A model generated the notes under the pieces. That model was given only the letters and a program-made list of their open reading frames with translations. It searched no databases and had not been told where the DNA came from. From assembly GCA_951812925.1 (NCBI GenBank), contig OX638370.1, forward strand, positions 29,255,964 to 29,319,963: a DNA stretch of 64,000 nt, read 5' to 3'. Position 1 is the first letter of the stretch, and every line of letters begins with the position of its first letter. Positions 1-10,893 of the stretch are shown here, one piece after another. A program made the translations under genes and the position numbers. Origin of the DNA: Calliopum simillimum. Its lineage: Eukaryota; Arthropoda; Insecta; Diptera; Lauxaniidae.

Positions 1-560
1 CCGATTTCACCCAATTTTTGTTGAGAGCTTTCAATTATAGTTCTTAGTGTCTGAGTTAAATTTGGTTCGAATATCTCAAAAATCGCTTTCAGTATAGCGT
101 TTTGAAGCTTTTGCTTATATGGGAGGTGCCACGCCCCCTTGTCCGATTTCACCCAATTTTTGTTGAGAGCTTTCATTTATAGTTCTTAGTGTCTGAGTTA
201 AATTTGGTTCGAATATCTCAAAAATCGCTTTCAGTATAGCGTTTTGAAGCTTTTGCTTATATGGGAGGTGCCACGCCCTTTTGTCCGAGTTCGCTCAGTT
301 TTTGCTCAGAGCTTGCGCTTACAATTTATAGTATTTATGTGTATTTTGGTTGCATTGTCGTGAAAAATACTCCTAAAATTGCATTTTGAATATATTTTTT
401 GTATGGGTGGTAGGCGTGTACGTTAACCGATTTTGCTCATTTTCAATCCCCCGAGCTATCTTTGATGACGGAGGCAGGGTACCAAATTTCATTGAATTAT
501 CTTGCTTAGTTTTCCCAAAAAGTGTATTTCCACACACATCACCCAGCCAGCCACCCAGTG

Positions 561-597
<37 letters not shown>

Positions 598-732
598 TAC
601 AGACGGACATGGCTATATCGACTCAAGAGGTGACGCTGATCAAGAATATATATACTTTTCTATACCTGCCACGCCTCCTTCTCTGCGTTACAAACGGAAG
701 GACAAAGTGAATATACCCTGGGTGTAGGGTAT
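1..732 (+). repeat. Dispersed fly repeat, copy A (5'-truncated by window edge)
   Basis: The left part holds nearly identical units of about 141-143 bases (starts near 1, 142 and 285), each ending in a GGGAGGTGCCACGCC motif. It continues into a CCAG microsatellite (about 537-598) and then a conserved 3' block: GACGGACATGGCTATATCGA, a GATCAAGAATATATATAC stretch, and an end near GGGTGTAGGGTAT. Four more copies lie at 30613-31424 (opposite strand), 39056-39640, 46257-46946 and 51041-51590. I recognise this as a repeat type common in fly genomes but cannot assign a family name. Apparent frames rich in Gln-Pro-Ala-Ser come from the microsatellite. Confidence 0.85.
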
Positions 733-894
733 AAAAAAAAGAAATATTACTATAGGTTGACTACATACAAAAGCACTGGATGAAGACTAGTTGTTAAAAG
801 ATTACTTCACACCATAACTAGCCGCGGACTGGTGAAAACGTAATGCAGAAGGGAACAATTCAAGTTTCATAGGACATCAACACACAAAAAAGAA

Positions 895-1598
895 CAGTTG
901 AGGGGTACAGAAGCAAAGACGACAATCTCCATTTTTTTCATGAATGCATCTGAGAATGCCATCTAGTTGCATTTGATGTAAGCTTGTGATCGGTGAAATT
1001 TGCAATACCAAATATCCAATATATGTCTAAGGTTGAAAACTGCCAATGGAGATTGCTGCCTTTGTTTTGATTACTAAACTTTTTGAGCAAAACTTCTTAG
1101 AGCTCCACCATAAAATAACATTATTGGCTGTAAATGGACCTAATGGACCTATAAGCTAAAACAAGATAAAAAATGAACGGTCAGGCATTGAAAAGAATGT
1201 TTAGTCGCACAAGGTTACGGTCAAAAGTAGGCGAAAGTTTTGATAAGTATACTAAATTTTTTTTCCCCATTTTTATTGGTTTTAGCAACTAATGAAGTCA
1301 TGTACCTAATTTCGGCGAAATCGAAGGGGGTGTGGCAGTTCGATTATTACAAACCCAGCAATGTCCACTTGATTGAAACAAACACGACAATCTCCAAATT
1401 TCTTATCGAATTTGTCCATAATCTACTTTGAAGATTTGGTTCAAACTTGGTTTACATCCTCATCTAACTCTATTCTACAGAAATACAAAACATACAATAT
1501 ACTAACCTCGTGAATCTTCAGAGATACACTTTTTTGTTAGTTTTCACAAAATTCAAAAAAATGGAGATTGTCGCCTTTGCTTCTATACCCCTCAGTTG
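895..1598. mobile_element. Small TIR element (MITE-like), about 0.7 kb
   Basis: The two ends are inverted copies sharing TGAGGGGTA, then AGAAGCAAAG and CGACAATCTCCATTTTTT, with only a few mismatches over about 45 bases. Degenerate internal copies of the CAATCTCC motif occur near 1045 and 1388. There is no transposase frame. CA-type ends followed by G-rich sequence would suit hAT, but no 8-bp target duplication was found, so the superfamily is open. Confidence 0.7.
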
Positions 1599-3198
1599 CT
1601 TGTATGCAAAAGGGATTGAGGTCGGACTAGTAGTGGTTGGCAATGGACTAGTTAATGAACTATACTTGAATTAGTCCGTTTGCCTGCAGGGAAATTACTC
1701 AAATTTTGAAACTAAAAAGTCTCTCCAAAGAAAATATGCAAATCAAACATTTTTAGCGCTCACGTTCTATATTGTATTTTATTTTTGAACGGACGACTTC
1801 TTGCATTACCCGGGGTCAAATAAGGAACTACATAGTTTGTTTCGCTAGCTACTTCGCTAATACGAAATTGCATTTTGTTTTATAAAAATTAGTGTGAGTT
1901 TTCTAGGAATTTTTTTAAACTTTTTTTTTAATAATTTTTTTTTGAGAAATTTTTTCAAAAAATACTCAAAGAAAAAAAAAAATTTTTTTTTAATTTTGCA
2001 AAAAACTCCCAAAAATTTCACACGTATTTCTTGAACGATTCTAAGCTTTTAATGCTTAGTACACTTTTTTCGTAAGATGCCTTCCTCTTGAGTAAACAAA
2101 GAGTTTTGCCTGCCGCGGGCGCTCAAAAGCCAAAAACTCTCATCTAGCGACCGAATCCCATCTTGAGTCATACATCACTTTAAAGCTAATAAATTATGCT
2201 TTAATTTAAAGTAATTTAAAAAAAAATTAAGGGGAGTTTTTTTAAAAGAAATTATTTTAAAGTTTAAAATATCATTTTTCATCAAGTTATATTTTTTTAT
2301 AAAAAGAACATTTAAAAATAAAAAGGACCTGTTACTTAGATATAACAATTTACAAACTTTGTTGCAAGCTATGGATTTTTGAAAAAACACTCATTTCATG
2401 AAATTGACTAAAAACACCAAGTTCAACACCCTGTATTTTAACAACAAATGGTACTAGGACCAAATCTTCCCTGATTATTGTTCTTGCATATTGCCAAATT
2501 TGAGAGAAATCGGAGACAAAAACATTTTCAGCTGGTACGCTTGGCGTGTTTTGATTCATATGTATGTATTTCGTGTAAGTCAAATTATCCATATTGCACT
2601 GACAAGATTTATAAATAGTTAAGAACTGCTCTAGTAAAAGTTATTCCAAAAAATCTTTTGAACTCCGGTGACTTAATGATAGATAAATATTAACATTACA
2701 TATAATCTTCATATTGAGAAAATGGTCCCAAAAGACACTGTTCCACTAAAAAAAAATTAACACCAAAATTTTATAAAAATAAAAACATACAAAAATTTAT
2801 TTACAAAAAAGTTATGGTAAATAATAACAATTAAAAAAATATCACAAATAACAGCAACAACCAATACATTTTTTACAGTTCAATCTGAACAAATCAATAA
2901 AAATTTCAAAAAAACTACGGAAGCTACTTAATAAAACAAACAAAATTACTTACATAATACAAATACAGACATACGGCAACAAACCACATATTATTTACAT
3001 TTGCATGATTTGTTGTGTCAATTAATAAAAAAAAAAACATTAAAAATATTTATTTTTGTTAACACTAAAAATCTTAAAAGTAAGTTAGGCAAACATTTAC
3101 AAAGCGATAAAAAATTGGCATTGCAAAAGGATTTAGGAAATTAACACAGAGATAATAGAAATACGACATAAAATAAGCGTTCTTTTTACTATTAATAC
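1599..3198. other. AT-rich stretch without a recognisable gene
   Basis: It is low in complexity, with many A and T runs. A weak inverted pair (GTGTGAG-type near 1890, TTTCACACG near 2020) flanks a poly-T/poly-A core. Two minus-strand frames at 2175-2390 and 2350-2592 show no recognisable domain. If the exon at 3199-3295 is real, this is part of its first intron. Confidence 0.5.
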
Positions 3199-3295
3199 CG
3201 GAGGATTCTGTCTTGGACACCGCCAGCAGTGAGGCGGCACAAAGCAGATAAAATATAATGCGTGGACTTGACGCGGGCATGGCGCTGTTGTTCAT
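3199..3295 (-). CDS. Putative first coding exon of a secreted or membrane protein (signal peptide)
   Basis: On the minus strand an ATG at 3295 opens 32 codons plus one base, ending at a GT donor (3198-3197, context CCG|GTATTA). The peptide has a short polar start, a hydrophobic core (IIFYLLCAASLLAV) and then a polar SKTESS stretch, which reads as a signal peptide with a cleavage region. Codon use here is GC-richer than the surroundings. A phase-1 intron straight after a signal peptide is the usual layout of insect secreted and immunoglobulin-type receptor genes. Downstream exons would lie beyond position 1. Reading through the donor gives 73 codons that turn AT-rich and featureless, as expected of intron. 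The gene cannot be named; a chance frame remains possible. Confidence 0.45.
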
Positions 3296-3560
3296 TTGTT
3301 TTGCAAAAGATTTCTAGCGAGGGGATAACACTTGTGAAACTCTTCGCTTTTATGATCTTGTTATTGTCGTTTTCAAATACTTTAGTGAAAAGTAAATTTT
3401 TTATTACAAAAAAATAAAAAATTTTTTATCACAGATATTTTTATTTTTTCACTTAAACTTTCGCTTTCGCCGCGCATACGTTCGTTCGAACGGATCGTAT
3501 GTACAAAAGCAGGCAGCGTCTTGTTAATTGAAACCGTTAACCGTTTGTTTCTGGACGACC
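3296..3560 (-). promoter_or_regulatory. Possible 5' leader and promoter of the signal-peptide exon
   Basis: Upstream of the ATG on the minus strand is an A-rich leader of about 200 bases (AAAACAA directly before ATG). It is preceded by a GC-richer block at about 3465-3540 containing CGTTCGTTCGAACGG and CTGCCTGCTTTTG. Such a switch from GC-richer core to A-rich leader is usual at fly transcription starts. No clear TATA box or initiator could be fixed, so this rests mainly on position. Confidence 0.25.
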
Positions 3561-3992
3561 TACTACTTACTACTACCGTTCGTGTTAATGACTAAAAGTC
3601 AACTGGCCAACAGTAGCGTGCGCATGCTAAAATCATGAAAATCCATGAAATAAGGCACAACCACCGCAAGCTGTTAAAGAGACGATAACGACGGAGATTG
3701 AGAAACTGTAGGCCAAGTTAACGCTGGTCAAGCGGCGGTGATCGCACATTGATCGTGATGACTATGGCGCTCAGCGAGAGCTCACAGCGCAGCAGTGGAG
3801 CACAAAGTAATCACAGAAGATTGCAAAGATCAACAAGTGGTTTATTACTATTTAAGACAGAGCTGTCGAGCGCTGGGGTAATTGGGGATGGCGGGTATTC
3901 TAAAACATTTGAAGACTTTTACGAAAGGTTATTTAGTAGTGACCATAATGTTTATAAATTTTAAAGTAAAAATCGTTGTGGAATTGTTTATA
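3561..3992. other. Unassigned, GC-richer than its neighbours
   Basis: About 3650-3900 is markedly richer in G and C than the window average (GCGGCGGTGATCGCACATTG, GCTCAGCGAGAGCTCACAG). A 71-codon plus-strand frame (3749-3964) has no recognisable domain. It could be upstream regulatory sequence of the minus-strand exon or an old repeat. Confidence 0.3.
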
Positions 3993-4833
3993 CAGTGCTG
4001 TGCATATCATTTGCAACCAGAAACACTTGAAACTGTATCACCAATTTTCGGCCACTAAAACAAATGTAAATAAAAAACTTGGTATGAGGTTTTATGTCAT
4101 TTATATTGTTGTTCATAAAACAAAAATAAAAAGTCCATACATCACTTAAATAAAACTAAAACTTAAGTGTAATATAAAAATGTGTCGGTATTGGCTGTGC
4201 AAAACATTTGCAACTATTAATCTAAATTAAAAATTAATAACTAAAAATCGATATTTAATGGAATAACCCGTGATTTTTATAACAGCAGTGCATCTTTTTG
4301 GCATGGATGCGATAAAACTATTTTCAAATGAGTGCGGAATGTCCTGCTACCGTTTTTTAACTTCATTAAACAACTCATCCTGTTTTCTAAATTTTTGATT
4401 GCATAATAAGCAATGCATTTTCGTGACTTGACGATTTGATTGGGTTTAGATCTGGCGAGTCCGCAAGGCATTGATAAACATCGATATTTTGCCGTTTTAT
4501 CCAATCTTTTACTACTTTCCACGTGTGCTTAAGGTTGTTATTATGCAGGAATATCCATTTTAGTGTCATTTTCCAAGTTGCATAGGGCTTTATAGTATTT
4601 TGTGGTATGTCTTTATAATCATTAGGCTTCATTATGTCTTCAACTCTTTGAATTGGACCGATTCCTTGCGCAGAGATGCATCCCCACACCAAGATTCTAC
4701 AACCTCTATGATAGACAGTTCCTATTGTATATTTCGGGCTTAGCCTTTCTCTCCTTGGTCTTCTCATAAGCCTGTTACCACTCGAGCCGCACAAATTAAA
4801 CTTGGACTCGTCAGAAAAGATGGTAAAAGTCTT
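3993..4833 (-). pseudogene. Tc1-like transposon, 3' part with inactivated transposase
   Basis: The left end at 3993 reads CAGTGCTGTGCATATCATTT after a TA dinucleotide, a Tc1-type terminus. The minus-strand frame from about 4833 reads FSDESKFNLCGSSG, then VWGCIS, LHNNNLKHTW and ADSPDLNPIK. These match the catalytic core of Tc1 transposases, a DD34E nuclease. The second Asp is Asn and the Glu is Lys, while the 34-residue spacing between them is kept, so the protein would be catalytically dead. The N-terminal DNA-binding half is missing, cut off where the inverted duplication begins. Confidence 0.85.
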
Positions 4834-4906
4834 GTTAGAAGACCAAGGAGAGAAAGGCTGAGCCCGAAATATACAATAGGAACTGTCTATGATAGAGGTT
4901 TTAAAG
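4697..4906. repeat. Inverted duplication of a 68-bp transposase segment
   Basis: About 4697-4764 and 4837-4906 are reverse complements with only a few differences, around a 72-base spacer. The left copy is the RRPRRERLSPKYTIGTVY coding part of the Tc1-like fragment. The right copy puts the same coding segment on the plus strand, directly in front of the DD37E fragment. This is a snap-back rearrangement inside a transposase gene. Confidence 0.85.
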
Positions 4907-4924
4907 AGTTTAGGTTGAAAAGCC

Positions 4925-5745
4925 AGTATAGACCCACAATTGGTGAAAAAAGTGAAGCGCCTTTTTAATCAGAATCCCAACACTTCAGAACGAGATATGG
5001 TTGCCAGAGCAGGAACCTCAAAATTTTCTATAAACAGACTAAAGCAAAAACTTAAGCTAAGAACCTACAGAGTTCAAAAAGTACCAAACCGTTCCGATGA
5101 AAAGCAGTTAGAGGCTCAAAAGCGAGCTCGAAAGTTATATGTCGGTTACCTGACTTAATTTGACTGCTGCATAATGGACGATGAAACATACGTTAAGGCA
5201 GATTTTAAACAGCTTCCAGGACACGAATTTTATTCCCGTTCGGATAAGGGGCAAGTACAGAGCAAATTTAGAGAGAAGAAAATTACAAAATTTCCCAAGC
5301 AGTATATGGTTTGGCAGGCCATATGCACCTGCGGTCTGAGGAGCATTTTTTTATAACACTGGGCACAATTAACTCAAAAATTTATATTGATGAATGCTCT
5401 GAAAAACGTCTTTTGCCATTTATTCGTGAGCACGGAGGTACTGTAATGTGCTGGCCTGATTAAGCAACCTCCCACTACTCTAGAGCCACTATAAAATGGT
5501 ACAAAAGCAATAATGTAAATTTTGTTCCCAAAAATGCGAATCCACCTAACTGCCCACTGCTTCGACCTATTGAGGGATATTGGGCTCTGATGAAATCAAA
5601 CCTTCAGAAGAGTAAAAGCACTGCAAAAAATTTAAAAGATTTCAAAAATAAGTGGCGAAGGTCGTACGGTATTGTCGACGAAACAACTGTACAATACTTA
5701 ATGAAGGGTCTTAAGAAAAAAGTAAAATATTTTTATATAAAATAA
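4925..5745 (+). pseudogene. DD37E (ITm superfamily) transposase remnant
   Basis: The first frame (4940-5158) is a helix-turn-helix-like N-terminus (VKRLFNQNPNTSERDMVARA). A second (5174-5356) begins MDDETYVKADFKQLPG, carrying the first catalytic Asp, and contains a KQYMVWQAIC core. After a frame shift it reads FIREHGGTVMCWPD, a stop, ATSHYS, then NPPNCPLLRPIEGYW. Counting the stop position as one residue, 37 residues separate the WPD aspartate from the PIE glutamate, the signature of the DD37E group first described in mosquitoes. Stops and frame shifts make it non-functional, and no matching terminal repeats were found. Confidence 0.85.
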
Positions 5746-6078
5746 ATATTTGTTAATAACGAAAGGTTATTTATGTTTGTTATACTACTCACTAATAAAT
5801 AAAAAAACAAAATTTAAAAAAAATTCATTACGTATTTTTTTGTTAATTAAAAACAAAGGGACAAATTTTTCCGGGGCAGTCCTTGGTTGTACAGTTAAGT
5901 CTTGGCTAAAATTTTGTTTTAATTGTTTGGCAAAATACGGAACGGTTTTGTAGCTATGACCAAAAACGGTATAATTTTTCGACATTTTTGTGATTTTAAG
6001 GCCCAAAACCCAATTTTTTCGGATCAGTTTTTCGAACAATTTCTTTCCTTTAGTCTATATCTATAACTTTGTTGAAGA
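5746..6078. other. Old repeat fragment interrupted by the mariner
   Basis: The stretch GATTTTAAGGCCCAAAACCC through TTTTTCGGATCAGTTT and CTTTGTTGAAGA resembles the arm of the palindromic element at 24811-25458, which has TTTTAAGGCACTAGAT, TTTTTTTCGGTTAAG and CATTGCTGAAG. The mariner at 6081-6973 appears to have inserted into this older element. Overlapping frames on both strands here are not credible genes. Confidence 0.4.
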
Positions 6079-6080
6079 TA

Positions 6081-6973
6081 TTGGGTGTACAACTTAAAAA
6101 CCGGAATTTGACGGTGGATGTCCGTACTAACAAATATCGTGAAAGCTCGAACTTTATATATATGTCATTTTGAAGGTACATTTGACAGCTGTCAAAATCA
6201 GTCAACAAAACAATTTTATCTTGTGTGCATCATTTATTATTTTTCACGATGAATAACTTCGAAAATTGGAGAAAAAGACAGCATTTGCGGGGGGGTTCTA
6301 GTGGGTAATTTTTTTGCAAAGAAAACAGCTGCCGAAAGTCATCGCATTCTTGTAGAAGTTTATGGGGACTATGCTCCAGCTGAATCAAGCTGTCGTGAGT
6401 AGTTTAAAAGTGGTTATTTTGATGTCGAAGACAAAGAACGTCCTGGTCAAGACCAGCTAGGTGTGATCCATTATGAGCTGTTGCCAGGTGGCCAAACCAT
6501 TAGTGCTCAAATCTATCGTCAACAATTGATCCAATTGAAGCAGAAAATCCAGGCAGAGCGGCCAACGTATGCGACCAGACATGAGTCAATAATTTTCCAC
6601 CACGATAACGCTCGGCTACATATTGCTGCCCCAGTCAAAAATTACCTGGAAAACAACGGATGGGAAATTTTGCCTCACCCGCTTTATAGCCCAGACTTTG
6701 CACCATCAGACTACCATTTGTTCCGATCGATGCAGAATGCCCTATCAGGAATACGCTTCACTTAAGTTCAAGATATCGAAAATTGGCTCGATTCATTTTT
6801 GGCCGCCAAGCCGGCGCAATTTTTTTGGGATGGAATTCATAAATTGCCTGAAAGATGGGGAAATGTTGTAGCTTCCAATGGACAATACTTTGAATAAAAT
6901 ATATTGTAACTTTTTTCCACAATAAAGCATCAAATTTCGCTAAAAAATTCCGGTTTTTAAGTTGTACACCCAA
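6081..6973 (+). mobile_element. mariner element with intact ends and an internal deletion
   Basis: TIRs of about 29 bases beginning TTGGGTGTACAACTTAAAAA are matched at both ends and flanked by TA at 6079-6080 and 6974-6975, the mariner target duplication. Total length is 893 bp against about 1.3 kb for complete elements. The shortfall falls inside the transposase. The well-preserved ends suggest the copy could once have been mobilised in trans. Confidence 0.93.
6249..6897 (+). pseudogene. mariner transposase, internally deleted and frame-broken
   Basis: The frame starts MNNFENWRKRQ and, after a frame break, reads AKKTAAESHRILVEVYGDYA, the mariner helix-turn-helix region. At FDVEDKERPGQ it jumps directly to GVIHYELLPGG, dropping roughly the second DNA-binding motif and the first catalytic Asp. 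The remaining catalytic half shows HHDNARLH and SPDFAPSDYHLF, with 34 residues between the two Asp (the D34D signature). It ends LPERWGNVVASNGQYFE and a stop at 6895-6897. An additional stop follows SGIRFT. Confidence 0.9.
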
Positions 6974-6975
6974 TA

Positions 6976-7320
6976 GAAAAACAAAATCTCAAACGGCTTA
7001 CGACTTATAGCCGTGGCTACTTTGAAAAAGCAGTTTTGAAGCAATTTTTATAGTACTACAATATAAAATTCGACTTGGGGCCAAACAAGCGAAACACAGA
7101 TAAGGTTTTACTAGTAACATCATGTGCTTTCAGGAATAGTATTCACAAAGATTTTCGAATTTTTATTGCTGCACTGTGTTATATGAATGCACCATTTCCG
7201 GCTATAAGGGGCTTTTCCGGACCTACTTTTTTTTCTTAATTTAAACACTAGAAAACTTAGTCCAAAGTTCATTTTTCGATATCTACAATGGTCTAGGCTT
7301 CGGTCTCAAGGGGTTAAGAG
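6976..7320. other. No gene seen; probable continuation of the interrupted repeat
   Basis: This is the flank right of the mariner. It includes GGGGCCAAACAAGCGAAACA and a GCACTGTGTTATAT stretch that resembles the CACTGTG terminus of the palindrome family at 24811-25458. No open frame or recognisable motif is present. Confidence 0.3.
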
Positions 7321-7322
7321 CT

Positions 7323-9352
7323 TTATCTACATAGGATATCGTGAAAAACGATAAGGAAGAGAGATAGTGATAATAAACACCCTTGCCGTACACCTGAATC
7401 AGTGGTGAATGTCAGTGATAACAACCCATTGTGTAACACACTGCATTTAAAGTTTATGGTCTTTGCGGCAATACCTATTCGCTGCAATGAAATCCAAATG
7501 TTTTCTCGGGAGACACTGCCAATGGCAGTGCTGTAGTCTACGAAGACAAGTTGAAGCGCAGCACGCCACTCACATGATTGTTCGACAATTATTCTAAGGG
7601 TGTTGATTTGATCCACGCATGATCTGTTTGGCCAGAATCCTGCTTGTTGCCATCGGATGGCCGAATCAAGTTTTTCGCTTACCCTGCTTAGAAGCTCTTT
7701 TGTCAGTACTTTTGATGGATTGAGAGCGAAGTTATTCCCATTTAATTTCGGCACTCGGTTAGGTCACCTTTTTTCGGCAATTTGACTAACATGACATGCA
7801 GCCAATCTTCTGGCAAACGCTCTGCGCTCCAGATTCTGGAAATCAGAGGATGAAGAATCGTAGCTAATGTAATGGGGCATGCTTTTAGCAGTTCAAATGT
7901 TATTTGATCTATGCCGGCGACCTTGTTGTTTTTCATGCTTTGGATAGCTTTCACTATTTCATCGATTGTAGGTCTTTGTGTTTGTATTTGACTACTACTG
8001 CGAGTCACTGCGGTAGTTGTAGTTGGTGATTCTGGCTGCGGGAATGTGGTAGATGTGGGATTCTGTATGTCACAAAATTACTCTTTCCATTTACTTAGTT
8101 GGTCGTCCGCATATGTTAAGAGATTTCCGGTTTTGTCTTTGATAGGGCGATTCTGTTGGTGATTACTGTCAGATAATCTACGGGTGATATCGTAAAGCTG
8201 CCTGAGATTTTGAGCATTAGCAGCGCTTTCGGCTTTGCTCGGTCGTTATACATTCAAGGTCGTTATACATTCTTCTTTTGTCTTGTCTGCACGACCGCCT
8301 GACTTCTTTATTGAGAAGGTTAAAGACCTTTTCGGCGTCGTTCTTTTGCGCTTTACTTTTAGCGTCATCTCTCAGTTTTTTCACGTTTCTTCTTTTTTCA
8401 ACAAGATACCATGTTTCCTCCCTCATCCAGTGTTTCTTATTCGAGGGGCGGAACCCAAGTATTTTTTCACTGGAGTTTAAGAAAGCTGCCATAGCACCTC
8501 TCCATGATGTTTCAATGCTTCCATCACAATCGATCGGGGCTGTTTTAAGTTATTCAACGAAAAACCTGCGGAGCTCGTCATTCTTTAGCTTAAGCACGTC
8601 GAATTTGCCACAGATTGTTCACTGGGACGTTTAATAGCGGCAAGTTTAAGTCGAATGACCGCGACGAGAAGATGGTGATCGGAGCTCATGTCAGCGGTCC
8701 TCTTTACCCGTACGTCCAGAAGACTCCCTCTCCATTTTCTGCTAATGCAAAAGTGGTCGATTTGGTTTTCAGTGATGTTGTCTAGAGAGACCTAAGTAAG
8801 TAGCTTTATGGCATGTTTTGTGTGGGAAAAGCGTACCTCCAACGACAAGACTGGCTGTATTGCAAGCGTCAATGAGAAGCTCTCCATTGTCGTTTCTCAT
8901 ACCCAAACCATGTCTTCCAATCACCACCCATAACCATTATGATTGTGAGCACTGTTAATCGCTGCAGCGCGCTGACTGTAGAATTCATCCTTGGTTTCTT
9001 TCTCTGCTAACTCGGTGGGCGCGTATGCCTGGAAGATGGTAATATTTTTAGCGGGGATTCGAAATTTGCATCAAATGAGCCTTTCGTTTACAGGTTTCTA
9101 TTCCATTGATCCACTCAGCAAAAATCCAACTCCAACCCTGTGGATGTCATTTTGTGCGCTACCGGAGTATAGAAACTTTTCGCTGTCAGGTAGTACATAT
9201 TCGCTGGCACCATTCCATCTACACTGGCTTAATCCCAATATTTTAAAGTTAAATTTGTGGAATTCTCTTACGGCTTGATGTATTTTGCGTGTATCATTAA
9301 GAGTTAAACTACTCTGATAAATAAAATGAACCCCTATTAAAAATCGTATCAC
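7323..9352 (-). pseudogene. Degenerate non-LTR retrotransposon (RTE-like): endonuclease plus reverse transcriptase
   Basis: Reading the minus strand: 9352-9098 gives an AP-type endonuclease start (FKILGLSQCRWNGASEYVLP, then HRVGVGFLLSGSM). 8492-8217 is a basic linker (NKKHWMREETWYLVEKRRNV). 8008-7742 holds the RT fingers (SMKNNKVAGIDQITFELLKA, then LPEDWLHVMLVKLPKKGDLT). 7754-7323 holds the palm (QQAGFWPNRSCVDQINTLR, LVFVDYSTAIGSVSRENIW, GVRQGCLLS). The order endonuclease then RT is normal for this class. Several frame changes, stops and loss of the YxDD region mark it as dead. The clade (RTE type, known in annotations as craniofacial development protein 2-like) is inferred from the endonuclease wording. 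Confidence 0.85.
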
Positions 9353-10893
9353 TACACCGCTGACTTAAAGGCTTGGTGACAGTTGTGCCTCCTAAACGAT
9401 CAAGTTATTGTTGTTGTTTGCTCAATTTAATACCAAAACGACGTATTCAGTTAGTTTGCTTGATAAACCTGTATTATGACGTTAAAACTCATACGACGAC
9501 TACGGCGACGGCGAAGATCTTGTTAACGCGGTCATTGAAGTGATACAATTTCTCCGCGGCAAAAAAAAAAAAAATAAGTAAAAAAAAAGCAAAGGTGTTA
9601 AATTGAGTTAACAACTGAACGGTTTACTCTCACTTTTCGGCAGCAACAACTTTTTTGAATATTTCTACATACGACGACCTGCCACCGATAGAGTTGTTAT
9701 CGCGGTGGCGGGATTTAAACATTTTTTTCAAGTTATAGGTTGTGTTAAGCGATAGATCATCGGTAACTTGGTATATTGATACCTGGTTTCTATTGCACTT
9801 CACCTACATTGGCTCTTTGTTGAGTTGTCGGTGGTGTTGTTTTTTCTCCATTGGTCATTTGTCAAACGCGATCATTAATTAAATTATTTATGCTCTGCTT
9901 GTTTGTTATTTTAATTATCTCTACGATGGGGATTTTATGTTCAGTTTGCTTGTCATATTGAGTTAATGTTTATGTTTCTTTACAAGAGTCCCCGCAAGCT
10001 GTACTATATATCGTCATGGTTCACAATTGTTGTTTATTTTGACGGTTTTTGTTGTTTTTATTTTTTATGTTTTTTTTGGATGATTGATCTTGATAATGAC
10101 ATTTATTTTAACTTTTTTTCTTTTTATTTAGGTAATTTTCGGCATGTTATATTGCTTCAATTTCATAAAATTACTTTTGGGTTCATTAAAATTTTATTGA
10201 CATACATAGTGTACTTATGTACGTGTATTTACAATACAATACAATGCATTGTATACATTACATTTGATGAATAGTTTCAAATTTTGCCTTTGGTTTTGAC
10301 ACACTTTTTCAATTCGAAGTCAAGTTTATGTGGCTGTTTCTTTCTTCAGACACTTAAAATAATTTTACTTTGTTTTATTATTTTGCTTTAAAGGTTACGG
10401 TTACTACCACTATGTGGGATTCATATTCACGTGACTTTTATTAATTAAATAAAAATTTAAATAATTTTCATATACAGCGTGTTGAGGGCCGTTAGTGTTT
10501 ATGACTAAAGACTTTGTTCCGTTATAATGTTTCTACATTTGTGGAACTTGTTTTTTCAGGAAACTGAAATATTCAAATTTTATATTTGAAGGTTAACATA
10601 AGTTACTTAGCTTTATGCGATATTATTGCAAATTTTGTGTTAAATACCCATCATTTGGTATAAACATTTTCAACTCTAATGATCATATGCTTTGACTTCC
10701 GATGGTTCATGATGGTTTGCTGTATTTGCCACCATATCAGAATTAATTCTTAATAATTTTGGTTTGTATTTTTTTTTGGGTAAAAAGCCAAAACTTTATG
10801 GGATAACCTTTGGATAGAGAGGAAAATAAAGGAAATTTTAGGAAGCCGAAATTTCATTATACAGGGTGCATTGCAAAAAGTTAGGAAGCTTAT
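9353..10893. other. Long AT-rich stretch, no supported gene
   Basis: It contains T-rich sequence, (CGACG)-rich patches near 9490-9525, and a 102-codon plus-strand frame at 9966-10274 that is mostly Phe, Tyr and Leu and reflects T-richness. No coding signature, RNA gene or clear repeat was found. Confidence 0.4.

Noticed and set aside
9966..10274. 102-codon plus-strand frame
   Set aside because: Phe/Tyr/Leu-rich translation of T-rich DNA without a domain or coding bias.
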